This document shows positions 45,111-55,968 of a DNA stretch of 64,000 bases, piece after piece (position 1 is the stretch's first letter; each line of letters starts with the position of its first letter). Source of the DNA: Zhengitettix transpicula (lineage: Eukaryota; Arthropoda; Insecta; Orthoptera; Tetrigidae); assembly GCA_037074705.1 (NCBI GenBank), contig CM073590.1:182436746-182500745 (forward strand), in the 5' to 3' direction. The translations under genes and the position numbers were made by a program. The notes under the pieces were generated by a model that worked only from the letters and a program-made list of their open reading frames with translations, searched no databases and was not told the origin of the DNA.

Positions 45111-45354
45111 ATACAAAAATGTTTATGAATATTAAACTGATGATGGTATACGCAGTATTGAATGCAGATTCATGCGATATCTTTTCGTATTACAATGCAA
45201 TGGTAAAAATTACCTTTGATTGTTATTTTTTTTACAAAAAATTGCTACCAAATGTACGAATATTAATTTTCTTTGGAAAATATAAACTGCTTAAAACTAA
45301 GATTTTTTTATTATTGAATGGTTCAATTTTATTTCGATTTCGTTTTTTAAACCG

Positions 45355-45600
45355 TCTGATGCGGCCGCCTCTCTGTCTCATTGCACGGCACGGCTCTGTT
45401 TCTATGTGCTGTTTGCTCGGTAGCACCAATAAGAGATAGCTTAACGGGTGGTGAAACAATACTGCGCATGCGCAGTTGTCATTCTAGACAGAAATATTGT
45501 GCTGCAGCCGCTTGCAGCACTGACATTGCCAGCTGGCTGCATTAGCGGGTGCGAGTACACCGCAATGTGGGCAGCTTCCAAGCAGAAATTCGTACTGTTA
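45355..45600 (+). promoter_or_regulatory. CpG-containing island with a perfect NRF1/EWG-like palindrome
   Basis: This GC-richer stretch contains ACTGCGCATGCGCAGT at 45,461-45,476, a 16-bp perfect palindrome containing the TGCGCATGCGCA site bound by NRF1 and its insect relative EWG (known motif). It is followed by GTGCTGCA...TGCAGCAC (45,498-45,519), an 8-bp inverted repeat. It lies ~870 bp upstream of the first exon of the large gene, so it might be an internal promoter. No TATA, initiator or start codon could be tied to it. It might instead be a repeat. Confidence 0.3.
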
Positions 45601-45690
45601 AAATACAAATTAAGAAAAATTAATTCTTCCTAAATTAATTAATTTACTTTAGCACATTTGCACCTTCGGCCACTGAAATACAGCCATTAT

Positions 45691-45991
45691 AGATATAACG
45701 TTCTGCCAATCAATAATTAAAATTAATTAAGCGGTTCAAATTTCGAACCAATATATTTAACACTAGCTAAATATGATTGGTAACAGTTAAACCTCCCGTT
45801 GTATGAAGAATTCTAGTAATGTTTCGTGGCGGCTGTAGAATCATTCTGTATCAATAAAACGCTTACGTACGCTTGTACGGGAACTTAAATCAATTAGGCC
45901 TACTTTTATATTTATATTTTTATGCCTCAATGTACAAAGGGTATATAATTCGCCGAATGTCAATTTAGTTGTCGGGGTTAATATGAAAGTC
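45691..45991 (+). repeat. Direct repeat flanking exon A, left copy
   Basis: Closely matches 46,912-47,220: AGATATAACGTTCTG at the start, GTATGAAGAATTCTAGTAA and TACAAAGGGTATATAATTCG in the middle, and TGTCGGGGTTAATAT at the end. No coding content. Family unknown. Confidence 0.9.
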
Positions 45992-46344
45992 TTATTTTAA
46001 ATTCAGGAAAATACCATTATAGTGTCTGTGAGCCCACCTGCTCGGCAATAGATCAGAAGCAACACAGACAATTTACGTTCGTCACTCACAGTTCGACAAT
46101 TAGGTTCCCTAGAAAGTTATATACAGTTTGTAAAGCACGTAACGTTGCCCAAACCGTGCGATTAATAAAAAAGTTTTTTGGGGGAAGGGTGGGGGAATTA
46201 TCACAGGTCTTGTCTCAATATTTTTGTGGCCAATAAAAGCAAGGCGATCAGCGTCCCACATAGTTTCGTGTTCAGGCACTTATTACCTGTAGCTTTCAGC
46301 AAAACTCAGGGGAGCTCGTTACTATAACCGTATTTTGATTACAG

Positions 46345-46557
46345 AGAGTTGAGCCTGATACATCACGGCCGTCTCGGGGCAGCCGCAAGTTCAACACGGC
46401 GAACGTGAACGACGAACTGGGCATCAGCAGCCGCAGCAGCTTCTGGAACCCCGATGGCGACAAGCAGGAAAAGAAGGTCCTCTCTGCCTCCGAGAGAGCT
46501 ACCCTGGCTTCGCAACGCAGGAACCACCAGTCTGTCAAACCTCGCCAGACAACCCAG
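46345..46557 (+). CDS. Exon A of the large Ser/Thr-rich gene (residues 1-71 as seen)
   Basis: The acceptor TTTTGATTACAG precedes 46,345 and the donor CAG|GTACGC follows 46,557. The exon has 71 codons, phase 0 at both ends. The peptide starts RVEPDTSRPSRGSRKFNTAN, then VNDELGISSRSSFWNPDGDK and QEKKVLSASERATLASQRRN. The frame upstream of the acceptor hits a stop at 46,336, so the exon is not the start of the protein and needs an upstream partner. GC-rich like the next exon. It is flanked on each side by a ~300-bp direct repeat. Confidence 0.8.
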
Positions 46558-46911
46558 GTACGCCCGGAGTACACAAACATTTATTTCACTGTGTTATTTA
46601 TTTTTATTTCTCCAACTTTTGTACAGTCAGTCTAAAACTGGTAGACTATGTCTTGGACAATCCCTATATTATATCAGAACCCAGTTTCTAAATCAGCTAC
46701 TTCAAATCTCTTCAATCTTTTGATTTCATTTTCATTATTTATTAGACTGCCAATTGGTAGGATTGCATGCCTATAACGTTCAACTACTTATTCAATTCCA
46801 TCGCGCAATACCGTCCCATTATGGTTCTTATAGAGTATTGCATTTGGAATGACAGGTTTCAGTATGCCGCTACACGCCAATGAACAATAATAATTACAGA
46901 CAGATATAACG

Positions 46912-47220
46912 TTCTGTCAATCAATAATTCATTAAGCGGTTCAAATTTCGAACAAATATATTTAACTCTAGCTAAATATGATTCGTAACAGTTAAGCCTC
47001 CCGTTGTATGAAGAATTCTAGTAACGTTTAATGGCTGTTGTACAATCATTCTGTATCAATAAAACGCTTACGCGGTGAATGCTTGCACGTGTTAAACTTA
47101 TAAACGGCTGAACTGATTTCAATTAGGCCTACTTTCATATTTATATTTTAGTGTCTCAAGGTACAAAGGGTATATAATTCGCCGAATGTCAATTTAGTTG
47201 TCGGGGTTAATATTAAAGTC
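46912..47220 (+). repeat. Direct repeat flanking exon A, right copy
   Basis: Partner of 45,691-45,991. This copy keeps an extra segment with AACGGCTGAACTGATTTCAA. The retroposon at 47,235 lies 14 bp beyond its end. Confidence 0.9.
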
Positions 47221-47234
47221 GATAATCAAAATCG

Positions 47235-47665
47235 TCCCCACAAGCCGAGGCACCTCGGCCTGTTTTGAGAGGTGTATGTTCCGGGGTCACAGACCTTGGG
47301 CATACGGTAAGAGTTGTCCGCTATTCCCATTGGAATAGTCAACCAGCTGCCTCCTAAACTGGTCGAGGTACGGAGAAGGGAATGCTGCGTCCCCACAGCA
47401 AACTCCTCTTCAGCTATCGGAAGGGCGTGGGACAAGTACCCAATGCCCGACCTACCTGATGCAGGTTTTTCTAGGGTTTGTCCTGCATTTCTTTTAGGCG
47501 AATGCCGGGTAGGATCCTTAAACCATAGCCCGGGGGCCCTAGTTACCCTTGGCTACCTTCCTCCACCCTTCCGCATCCCTCCTTTCAAATCCCTTTCCTA
47601 TGCTATAAAAGGGGAGTTGCCACTATGTGGATTACCGTATACATAGCCTGTCTACACCCAAAAAA
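47235..47665 (+). repeat. 5'-truncated ~550-bp poly-A retroposon inside intron A
   Basis: Begins at CCCCACAAGCCGAGGCACCT and lacks the hairpin leader. It keeps GCCGAGGCACCTCGGC and everything after, ending ATAGCCTGTCTACACCC plus A6. It belongs to the GTCTAC 3' subtype. It lies in sense orientation in the intron between exons A and B. Confidence 0.9.
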
Positions 47666-47756
47666 GAGTCCAAATTCTACGTCAAAGCCAGCGACTGGAC
47701 TGGCCAAGCAAGCTACAGTCAAAAGCCACCACGTCAACGGTTTAATAATTGAAATG

Positions 47757-48030
47757 AAAAATTTACGTCTGATTGAAAATTAATAATAAGAAAGATAGCT
47801 AAATACAGACAAAAGAAGTTATAATATAAATACCACAGAACGTTTTTGGAAACCTTGTTCCTTTCTTCAGGTGCAGAAAAAATGCAAGCGACTTATGCAG
47901 TTTTGTCACTCTAGGCATTTGCGTTTTTCCTGCACCTGAAGAAATGAACAAGGCTTCCAGAAACGTTGTGTGGTATTTACATTATCACTTATTTTGCTGT
48001 ATTTGGCTATCTTTCTTATTATTATTGGTT
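47757..48030. repeat. Inverted dimer of the hammerhead-like unit (B), inside intron A
   Basis: The left arm ends in CTTTCTTCAGGTGCAGAAAA and the right arm starts TTTTTCCTGCACCTGAAGAA, around a ~50-nt centre. The left arm, on the minus strand, reads CACCTGAAGAAAGGAACAAG with an intact CTGAAGA box, and its second box is partly changed. The right arm has CTGAAGA, then GCTTCCAGAAACGTTGTGTG, so both core boxes are intact. As part of the pre-mRNA intron it would form a long hairpin. Confidence 0.8.
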
Positions 48031-48505
48031 TAATAATTGCTTTGTTAAATAGCACAAAATACTCAATCGAACAATTTAACTGGGAATAAAATATAATGTT
48101 ATACTAACGTACCTATTTGTCGACGCGTTTGAACAGGATAAACTCATGCATGTACGCAAGTTCTTCAAATATTTAATTGAAATATTAATTATCGGAACAA
48201 ATTTTTAGGAATATTGACACACAAGAATTTGTTAATATCCTTAATTTCGTGAAGTTATTTTTCCGATATATATGTAGTCCACAGGCTCCATAGTTTGTTT
48301 TATTACACTTCCTTCCTCACACACTGCTCGTATGTTCATAAGCGCTATTCCTTTCCGAATATCTTAATATATTTTATCTTTTACAATAGTCTTTATAAAG
48401 AGAATTAGATTTTGTATCTTCAAATACATTTCTGTTACTTAACTGTACTAATGTGTCTATACGGTCTGGCGTGATAGTAATGATAGACTTTTTTTTTCTA
48501 TATAG

Positions 48506-49774
48506 AAGGTCACAGATAGCGAACCGGAAGCAGCGTCCTCCGTGGTTGCTCCTGTAATCACGCAGCAGCAGTTCCTCTCCCGGCGTGAGAAAGCCACCAG
48601 GCGCAGTGACAGCATCGTGCCGGAAGATGTCGAAGCACAACCCACGTTTCCCAGTCGGAGACGGCCCACGGCTGCCGACGAGGCTCCTCGTCCTGACAGC
48701 AGTCGCAGGAGATCTCCAGCTCCAGTTTCCGAAAACATTGCCGACTCGCCTGCCCCTCCCAGAAGGGTGGGCTCAAGGCGTCCTTCAGCGTCGCGTAGTG
48801 CGCCCTTAGAGGAAGAAGCGCCACTAACCCGGCAGCGGGCAGGTCGTAGACCGTCAACAAGGCAACGGACCGAGGTTAGGCCCAGGACGATTCCTACTGA
48901 GGCTTCAGCCCCTGCACCTCTCACTACGGAGGTCGTTCCGCCGTCTGCAGCGGAAGCTTTCGAACCGCTAGAAACAGTTTCCCGTGAACCAGCACCACCA
49001 CCAGTCGCTGCCGAACTTCCGCAGCCAGACGCCGCCCCCGTGGTCACCGAATTGTCTATTACGGAAACCGAACTAGTTAAGGCAACGGAAGTCTCTTCCA
49101 CGACCGTGAAGCCTTCGACACCGGCACAAATACCAATACCGGCTCAGGACGATACGGAGCCCCGATATCAAGGGCGAAGAGGCGGTGCTGGAAGGAATCG
49201 TGGGGCGCAAGAGGCTAAGGTAACGCGACGCCTCCCCCAGCCATCCAGAAGTAACGTCGAGAGTACCGACGAAGTGACGCCACCGCCCGCAGCGTTCTCG
49301 CGTACTGGGAGGAGGAACGGTCCTACGTCCATTGCTGCTCCTCCGTCAGACTCAAAACGCCGCCCTAACCGCCCCGCAGATGCTACCGTGGAAACTCCGG
49401 CAGAGCCCAAACGCCGTCCATTCAGACCCGCACCTACCGCCGTCGAAAACGACGTTCCACCACTCACGCAGGAATTCAAGCGTCGACCCTCGGCCAGACC
49501 TGTGGAGAACACGGAACCGAACGACGTCCCGCCGACGCTGACGGACCTGAGACGCAGGCCTTCGAACAGACCTGTGGGGAGTACTGAAGCGTCCCAAAGC
49601 GTCGACGTCGAGCCTAGGAGGTCGACGACTAGAACTAGGCCTGTTTCCTCAACGATCGACGTCCGGAGGGGCGGTCGTCGCAGCGAGACGCCGGCGGAGG
49701 CGGCCGAAGGAACCGCCGTACAGCGCACAAGTCGCAAGATAAACGCAGAAACGAGCCCTAGAGGCGGCTACAAG
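48506..49774 (+). CDS. Exon B of the large Ser/Thr-rich gene (residues 72-494), Arg/Pro-rich
   Basis: The acceptor TTCTATATAG precedes 48,506. The frame runs 423 codons to AAG|GTTAGC at 49,774, a weaker donor; without splicing it ends three codons later (VSA, then TGA). It starts KVTDSEPEAASSVVAPVITQ. It is rich in Arg, Pro, Ser, Ala, Thr and Glu with no Cys. Four (K/R)RRP repeats begin at 49,355, 49,409, 49,478 and 49,550, spaced 18, 23 and 24 residues. Repeats two and three share VENDVPPLT and EPNDVPPTLT. The exon is strongly GC-rich, which also creates long antisense open frames with no meaning. Low complexity suggests a disordered spacer. The unspliced end could give a short isoform. Confidence 0.9.
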
Positions 49775-52700
49775 GTTAGCGCATGACACGCTGGTGATGT
49801 GTGGATAACTATGTAAAATAATGCTAATATAGAAACATCTTATTGAACATTAAAAATATTTTTAGAACGAAACGTGAGTAGTCTTTAGTACATTTTCATA
49901 TATCCTAAACATATCCTAGTCGCATAAAACCATTCATCTCGTTCTTCTCAAGTCTACGGAAGAATCATCGCATCTTAGTTTGGTGGCGCAAGTATAATCT
50001 GTTTCGCTGTCTTCAAAATGAATAACTTTCATCTCCGATGCATATAAAATCGCCAGATTTGACAAACAGAAAACCAACATCTGATTTCAACCTTTATTAT
50101 AAGAAAATATTCGCTTACGACTGAACATTAATTGAAAAGTAAGTTTATTCAATCTTAAGATTTTTCTTCAATGCACAGCAACTGAAACATACTTTTCAAA
50201 CCATATTTATAGTAAAAATCAGGTAATCCATTTATCTTCAAAAATCAGTTCTTGTTTCTGTAATCAATTTTAAGTCATTACCAAAATTTGTCTAATTGCC
50301 AAGAAACAATCTGTCATACAACTTAGCAGAGATACTTGGAATTAAGAAAGCTTTTACACCTCCAACTGTTACATTTCATTGGCATGGTATATTTGCCATA
50401 ATGCACAAAACAAAACAAAATATTCATACATTTATTCCTCATATAATCTCTGTTATGGCTAAATTTAGCATAAAATATCACTGATTTTCATTAATTTCAA
50501 ATCAAGAGATGAATTTCATATTATTCTTTAATTATAACACAATAATTCAAAACGTGAGATCATTCCCTTTATTCCAGTCATTTGTTTGTTATTTTATTGA
50601 ACTTTTCATCATGCATGTTATCATCAGTGGAGGCATTGTATCTGTATATAGTTTTCATTCATTTATTGCATATGTATATAATACACCTATTAGCTTGCAT
50701 ATTAAATGCATGTTGAAAATGCATGACTTGAATTTAAATTGAATTATTTAGTCTGTGAAAACATTATTTTGTTAATAATTTAAATGTACATTCATAATTA
50801 ATTTTCTATTATTTAATGTGATAACTTTCCTTGTATTGCTGTATACATAATTGAGACAGAATATGATATACCTACAACACCCAAATGTTTCATCTTATAA
50901 ATATGGAAATGGGCAACCTCACATGAGAAAAACAATACACAAAAAGTAATTCTGATCATCAAATAAAAGTATATTTTTAACTGTCCCTTTAATTTTTTTG
51001 TATGTTTTATTTATATTATTATTTACCATGATCATTATTAAAAAGTATTGGCAATGAATGGATAACTGAAGAGTTTCAACTAGATTATATAAGTTAACAA
51101 AAGATTCTTGGGTTTCCACCCGGGTGTTGTTGTAAATAACGACATTTCGAGGGCTGTCACTGCTCTCGAAACGTCGCTATTCTACAACCTCACCTGGGTG
51201 GAGACCCGAGTAGCTTTTGTTAATACAATTTACTGGGAAAGTCTTTGATCTTTAGTAGATTAGATAAGAACAAAACATAAGTCAGTATTTTATTTCATAG
51301 CACAATTTTGTGAAAGATCTAATACCTACGGAAAAAAGAAAACACAAGAGGAGGCTAATTTTTCCTAGCATAAACTTTACATATTGTAGGACATCAAGGA
51401 CACAAAAAATTATAAACAGCAACAAATTTATATTATATATATAAAAAAGAATACATAAGTTGTTTAGCTTCCACGTTATAGATATATAAAGAAACTTCAT
51501 CTCCAGTAAATCACCTCTAGCTTTTTTAAGTAAGTACTTAATTATACTTTTAAATAAAACAGTATTTATTGCACTGCTTAAGATTGCTTAGTTGAAGTGC
51601 ATTATGAAACATTCAAGTATGTGAAAGTAACACAAACTTTACATTAGAATATGTTTATTACAATAATCATGGTCATTATTATCTCATCATAATTGACAAC
51701 TGTTTAAATTTGTGAATATAAGTACCCTTCTCTTACTCAAGACATAGTCGTTATGGTAATTGGTAAGTATTGCCCACTTATTGATATGAAATACTTGTGA
51801 GAAAACTAGATTTCACATATTGATTTGTTACATGGACAGGAAGTTATTTTTTATCATTATTTCTAGTTTCTTCTTCATGTTTATCAGCAGATATGAAATA
51901 TAACTAGAAGAAAGAACTTTGACTCAGAAGCATCCTACCAGTATTACTTCTCTTAAGTTCATTTAATTGAAAAATGGACTCTTAGATATCTACTTTTTCA
52001 TGTTATAGTTATTAAAAAATAGTTACTTTTCCATTTAAATAATTATGGGTATGATGGAGAAGTACAAGTGACTGTATTACTATTGGATGAATTTCCATTT
52101 TTTTCTCAAATGGAGCAAATGTGCTCATAAAGAATGCAACTTTCCAGTAGTTTTGTTTGAATGAACTCGTTACTTTTTATTAGCTCAAAATGAATTATAT
52201 AAAATTTATGTTTATGTTTACACCAAGATTACAAGTTATGTTTTATTCTACTTGCATTTCCGCTCAATATAGTATTGTGAAATCAATTAACATTATTTCC
52301 TTAAATCCAATATATTAATAAATTAATTAAACTAGACCACTGTTATCTTCTTGGCACTGTAAATAATCACAAAGTAATACAATATACCATTTAAATTTTA
52401 TACTGTGTGCAAAATATTCATAATGGAATGTTTATTTTATATCCTTGATAATGATATCACATTTAAATTAGAAAAAGCTTCTTGGTCAGTATTAATATGC
52501 ATTATTACAATAATAAATATTTACAGTAAAGATTTGTAACATTTTGTACCAATGCAGATCATATGACTTCTTGGAGTTCTGATAGAAACTTAGTGTTGTT
52601 TTATATCATATAAAATAAAATTCCTTTTCTCTGAGTACAAGAACAGATGATAAGGAACATAAATTTTTATTGCTACATGAGTAGACAAATTAATCAGAAA

Positions 52701-53271
52701 TAGAACTTGGATATTGAGGGACATACCAAAAACTGCTTTAGTAGCATGGGTTTAAATGATATTTCCAACAATACTAATCATTTCTGAATAATAATATTCC
52801 CTATTTGTGAAAAATTAATAGTGTCTATGGATTTATTATTTTCAGTGTTATAATTATGTGTATTTAAAATCAGATTACATCTTAAAATCAAATCTTTTAA
52901 AGAACATCATTATTATGCAAATAATAAAAGCCTATAAGTTGTGTGTATTTCTAATATAATATTTTGCAACAATTTTTCTATGATTCTCATGTTTTCTATC
53001 TGACTGACTGCTAAACATCGATATAGATAAAACATAATAACTCTTCTTACCAAGTAACAATTGATTTAAGTATTTTTGCTGACCACTATCTCCATAGCTT
53101 CTAATATTTCCTGACGAAGTTATATTCTTTTTAGACCTTTTGCTTTTATTGCTGACCTCAGTTTAATAGATACTACTTTCAATATTGAAAATAGAATATA
53201 CAACTTTTGTATTAAAAGATGTAAGGCTCTAACATTTTCATTAATCTATCACTCCAACCTTCTTCCTATAG
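49775..53271. other. Intron B, 3.5 kb, with one palindromic repeat
   Basis: AT-rich, with no internal exon recognised. It contains the ~110-bp palindrome at 51,113-51,222. The intron is free of the retroposon family that crowds the left half of the window. Confidence 0.6.
51113..51222. repeat. ~110-bp palindromic element, possibly hammerhead-derived
   Basis: The left half GGGTTTCCACCCGGGTG mirrors the right CACCTGGGTGGAGACCC. The centre ACATTTCGAGGGCTGTCACT followed by GCTCTCGAAACGTCG is also self-complementary. CTCGAAACGTC resembles the second core box and following stem of Penelope-type hammerheads, but the CUGANGA box is missing. It may be a small MITE. Confidence 0.6.
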
Positions 53272-53403
53272 CAATCAAGAAGATCAGGACTGAATAAATT
53301 GAAAACAACTAGCAGACCATCAGCTTCTACTGATGACATAGATGAAGATGCCAATTATCCACCAGAATTTATTAAGGCTTTAAAATTAACTGAAGACACA
53401 AAG
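53272..53403 (+). CDS. Exon C of the large Ser/Thr-rich gene (residues 495-538)
   Basis: The acceptor CTTCCTATAG precedes it and the donor AAG|GTATGA follows. 44 codons, phase 0. The peptide is QSRRSGLNKLKTTSRPSAST, then DDIDEDANYPPEFIKALKLT and EDTK. The acidic run followed by YPPEFIKALK is the least repetitive stretch of the middle region and a good search query for orthologues. Confidence 0.82.
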
Positions 53404-53537
53404 GTATGAACAGTACTAAAGTCTACAAAGTGAAAAACTTTAAATACTTAGTAGAAAGAATATATGTGAAGAAAAACATTAAATATATAATATATTTGTA
53501 TTCTGCAATATCTCTTCTAACGTAAATGTCCTCACAG

Positions 53538-53648
53538 GATAAGGAATCATCGACAAAGTCATCTTCACAAGATACAGATGAAACATTTGTCACAAAGAGT
53601 TCCCACACGGTATCCTCTGTCTCAATTCTGCCTCAGAGTTTATCAGAA
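53538..53648 (+). CDS. Exon D of the large Ser/Thr-rich gene (residues 539-575)
   Basis: The acceptor GTCCTCACAG precedes it and the donor GAA|GTAAGA follows. 37 codons, phase 0: DKESSTKSSSQDTDETFVTK, then SSHTVSSVSILPQSLSE. Ser/Thr/Asp-rich. The intron before it is only 134 bp and the one after 89 bp, in contrast to the multi-kilobase introns elsewhere. Confidence 0.8.
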
Positions 53649-53737
53649 GTAAGAAGCTTCTGCTTTTAACTTTTTATGTTGAATATCAAAATTAAAATGT
53701 TTGATTTTTAACACACAATTATGATTTAATATTTTAG

Positions 53738-53908
53738 GACTCGCAACAAACAGATGATACTAAAAGTAAGAACATCAATGAGGATCTAGTACATAAAGCA
53801 GATGCACGGAAAAGAACAAGCAAATATTCTCGACAAAATAGACCTTCTCGTCAACCACAGAATCAAGAAAATGACTCAGATCACAAAGTTAAAAAACTTG
53901 ACTTATTG
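53738..53908 (+). CDS. Exon E of the large Ser/Thr-rich gene (residues 576-632)
   Basis: The acceptor TAATATTTTAG precedes it and the donor TTG|GTGAGT follows. 57 codons, phase 0. It begins DSQQTDDTKSKNINEDLVHK and contains a basic stretch, ARKRTSKYSRQNRPSRQPQN, then a charged tail KVKKLDLL. Hydrophilic, with no Cys. Confidence 0.82.
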
Positions 53909-54360
53909 GTGAGTTCTTTTTAATTCAGATTTGAAGAATAATCTTATAAATCAGATTATGTTCCATACATAAGGTTTTAACTAAGAGATTTCTGGATTAA
54001 AGACATAATAATTTAACTGTTCATTGGCCTCATTCGATCAAATGCATAAATAATGGTAGGCGGTTAGTAGATTCTCTGAAAGCATGTATGCAGAGAATGC
54101 CTGAAAAGTAAAAATTGGTGCTATTAACAACATTCTCAATTTGTGGCAAAAGCATTAAAAATAAAATATATAAAAATAGCTAAAGATCAATAAAATTTGT
54201 GATGTTTGCAAAATAAAATCATCTAAGTAAAAACACATTATATAATTTTTTACAATTATTGTCTTTATTTTTCTTCTCTTTATTATTATATATTTAATTT
54301 TAACTTAATTGTTAATATTATTTAATCTGTCTGATTCATTTTTTTTGCTAAACATTATAG

Positions 54361-54513
54361 CTTGCTCCTTCTCCTCCACCAGAAAACAAAGAAGAATCAA
54401 CAAAAGAAAGTACTATTATGACTCTTCGTGATAGGTATAAACCAAGGGGGTCATACACTCTAAGAGGAAGTAAATCAACTAGAGGTGATGATGAGAAAAA
54501 ACAGACTAATAAG
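54361..54513 (+). CDS. Exon F of the large Ser/Thr-rich gene (residues 633-683)
   Basis: The acceptor TAAACATTATAG precedes it and the donor AAG|GTATTT follows. 51 codons, phase 0. LAPSPPPENKEESTKESTIM is followed by TLRDRYKPRGSYTLRGSKST. The RYKPRGSYTLRG element echoes SYKLRYTT in the next exon, hinting at diverged repeats built on Tyr-Lys-x-Arg. Confidence 0.8.
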
Positions 54514-55968
54514 GTATTTAATAGGGTTTTTGTATAATTTATATGATCCTTAATATATGGTAAGATATTAAAATTAAGATAGTTTTGTCACTGAATTAAT
54601 CGATAAAATTAAATATAAAAGTTTCAATGTTTTATGTTTCATACTATATGTTGAAAGTCATATTTTCTTTATTTCAGTATTTACTGCTCATATCCACAGA
54701 TTTTTTGTACATATTGTATATAACAATTAAAAGTACATATTGTATATAACAATTAAAGAATTAATTATTGATGTATAAGCTAGTAGCATGCTGTATATTT
54801 ATTTTAAAAGTATTTACTTTGCATGTGCATGGTCCCACATTGAATAATTGAAATTCTTAAACATTTTTTGAGATTTCAATGTATGATTATTGCACATATT
54901 GTTTGTACATAATAATATAAAAGATTTCATTATTAAAATAAGGCTATTTAACTGTTTATAAAACATTTCCTGAGAAAATATTTATTTACCAGCAAATTGC
55001 ACATAAAAGTAAACTAATAAACTGTTATAGTACATCAACAATAATAGTCTTACAAAAAACCACTGTAAATTAATTAGGACATTGATCCATTCAAATAGCA
55101 TACATTGAATCAGTTACATAGTATGGCATTGGTGTGTGCTAAAATCTTCATTACACTACTGCATTGAATAATGCAAATAAAATTGTTTCCTTCCCATTCT
55201 TTCAAAGAATTTTTAATTCTTTATGAGAAATTATTTATTATTGTGCACAGGAGAGCTAAGTAACAAGAATTTAATTGAAGAAGAGTACTATTATGGTGGA
55301 TCCTACTATTTATGTCAATTTGAAAAGGCATACATCTATAGATGAATTTTAATTACATAATAAATCAGTGTTCAGGTTCATAAATACTGTATATGAACAC
55401 TTAGTCAGCTTGCTTAATGCATTAAATCTTTTAATCCAACAAAACAATTTAAAACATATAGGCAGTAAGACACATTGTGCAATTAATTGTTTACTGTTTT
55501 TATTTGTGTTATAGAACTGAAGTATTTACCATTTCTGTTCTTTATTGTTAGAACCACATATTCTCCCCCCCCCCCCCCCCACTTAAAGAATTTGTATACA
55601 AATGATCATCATTAATAATGTAGGGACAAATTCAATAACTATATTTGAAAGTTTCATTTCTAAGATTTCAGGAATTTTTATACAATTAAATATTCCAAAT
55701 CAATAAAGATAATACAGAACAAGCTGAGTTTAAACAAAATGGATTATTATATGAGTTTATTGATTCAACCGAAGTGAACGGTTGACTCTCGACATAATTA
55801 TGAGCCTTGTATTAAATTATTTCCTTCCTGGTTGCAAATGTAAATAAGTAAAACATTAATCACACAAAATCAAATTTTCTCAGAAGATTTGATTGTGAAT
55901 GCTTCAGTGGTTTGATGTTTTATTTATGAAATTATTCTGAAATATGATTTTTCATCTTATTTCTTCAG
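54514..55968. other. Intron F, 1.5 kb
   Basis: AT-rich. It contains a short tandem duplication of ACATATTGTATATAACAATT at ~54,710-54,755 and a 16-base C run at 55,565-55,580. No exon recognised. Confidence 0.6.
55565..55580. repeat. Poly-C tract of 16 bases
   Basis: An uninterrupted C16 run in very AT-rich intron DNA. It could be real or an assembly or sequencing length artefact. Confidence 0.9.

Noticed and set aside
45050..45439. 129-codon plus frame as a membrane protein
   Set aside because: It begins inside the trailer of a hammerhead-like repeat, and the hydrophobic look comes from T-rich DNA.
48457..49737. Long minus-strand open frames of 214 and 189 codons opposite exon B
   Set aside because: They are shadows caused by the GC-rich Arg/Pro/Ser codons of exon B. 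They have no splice or domain support, while the plus frame continues with matching phase into the other exons.
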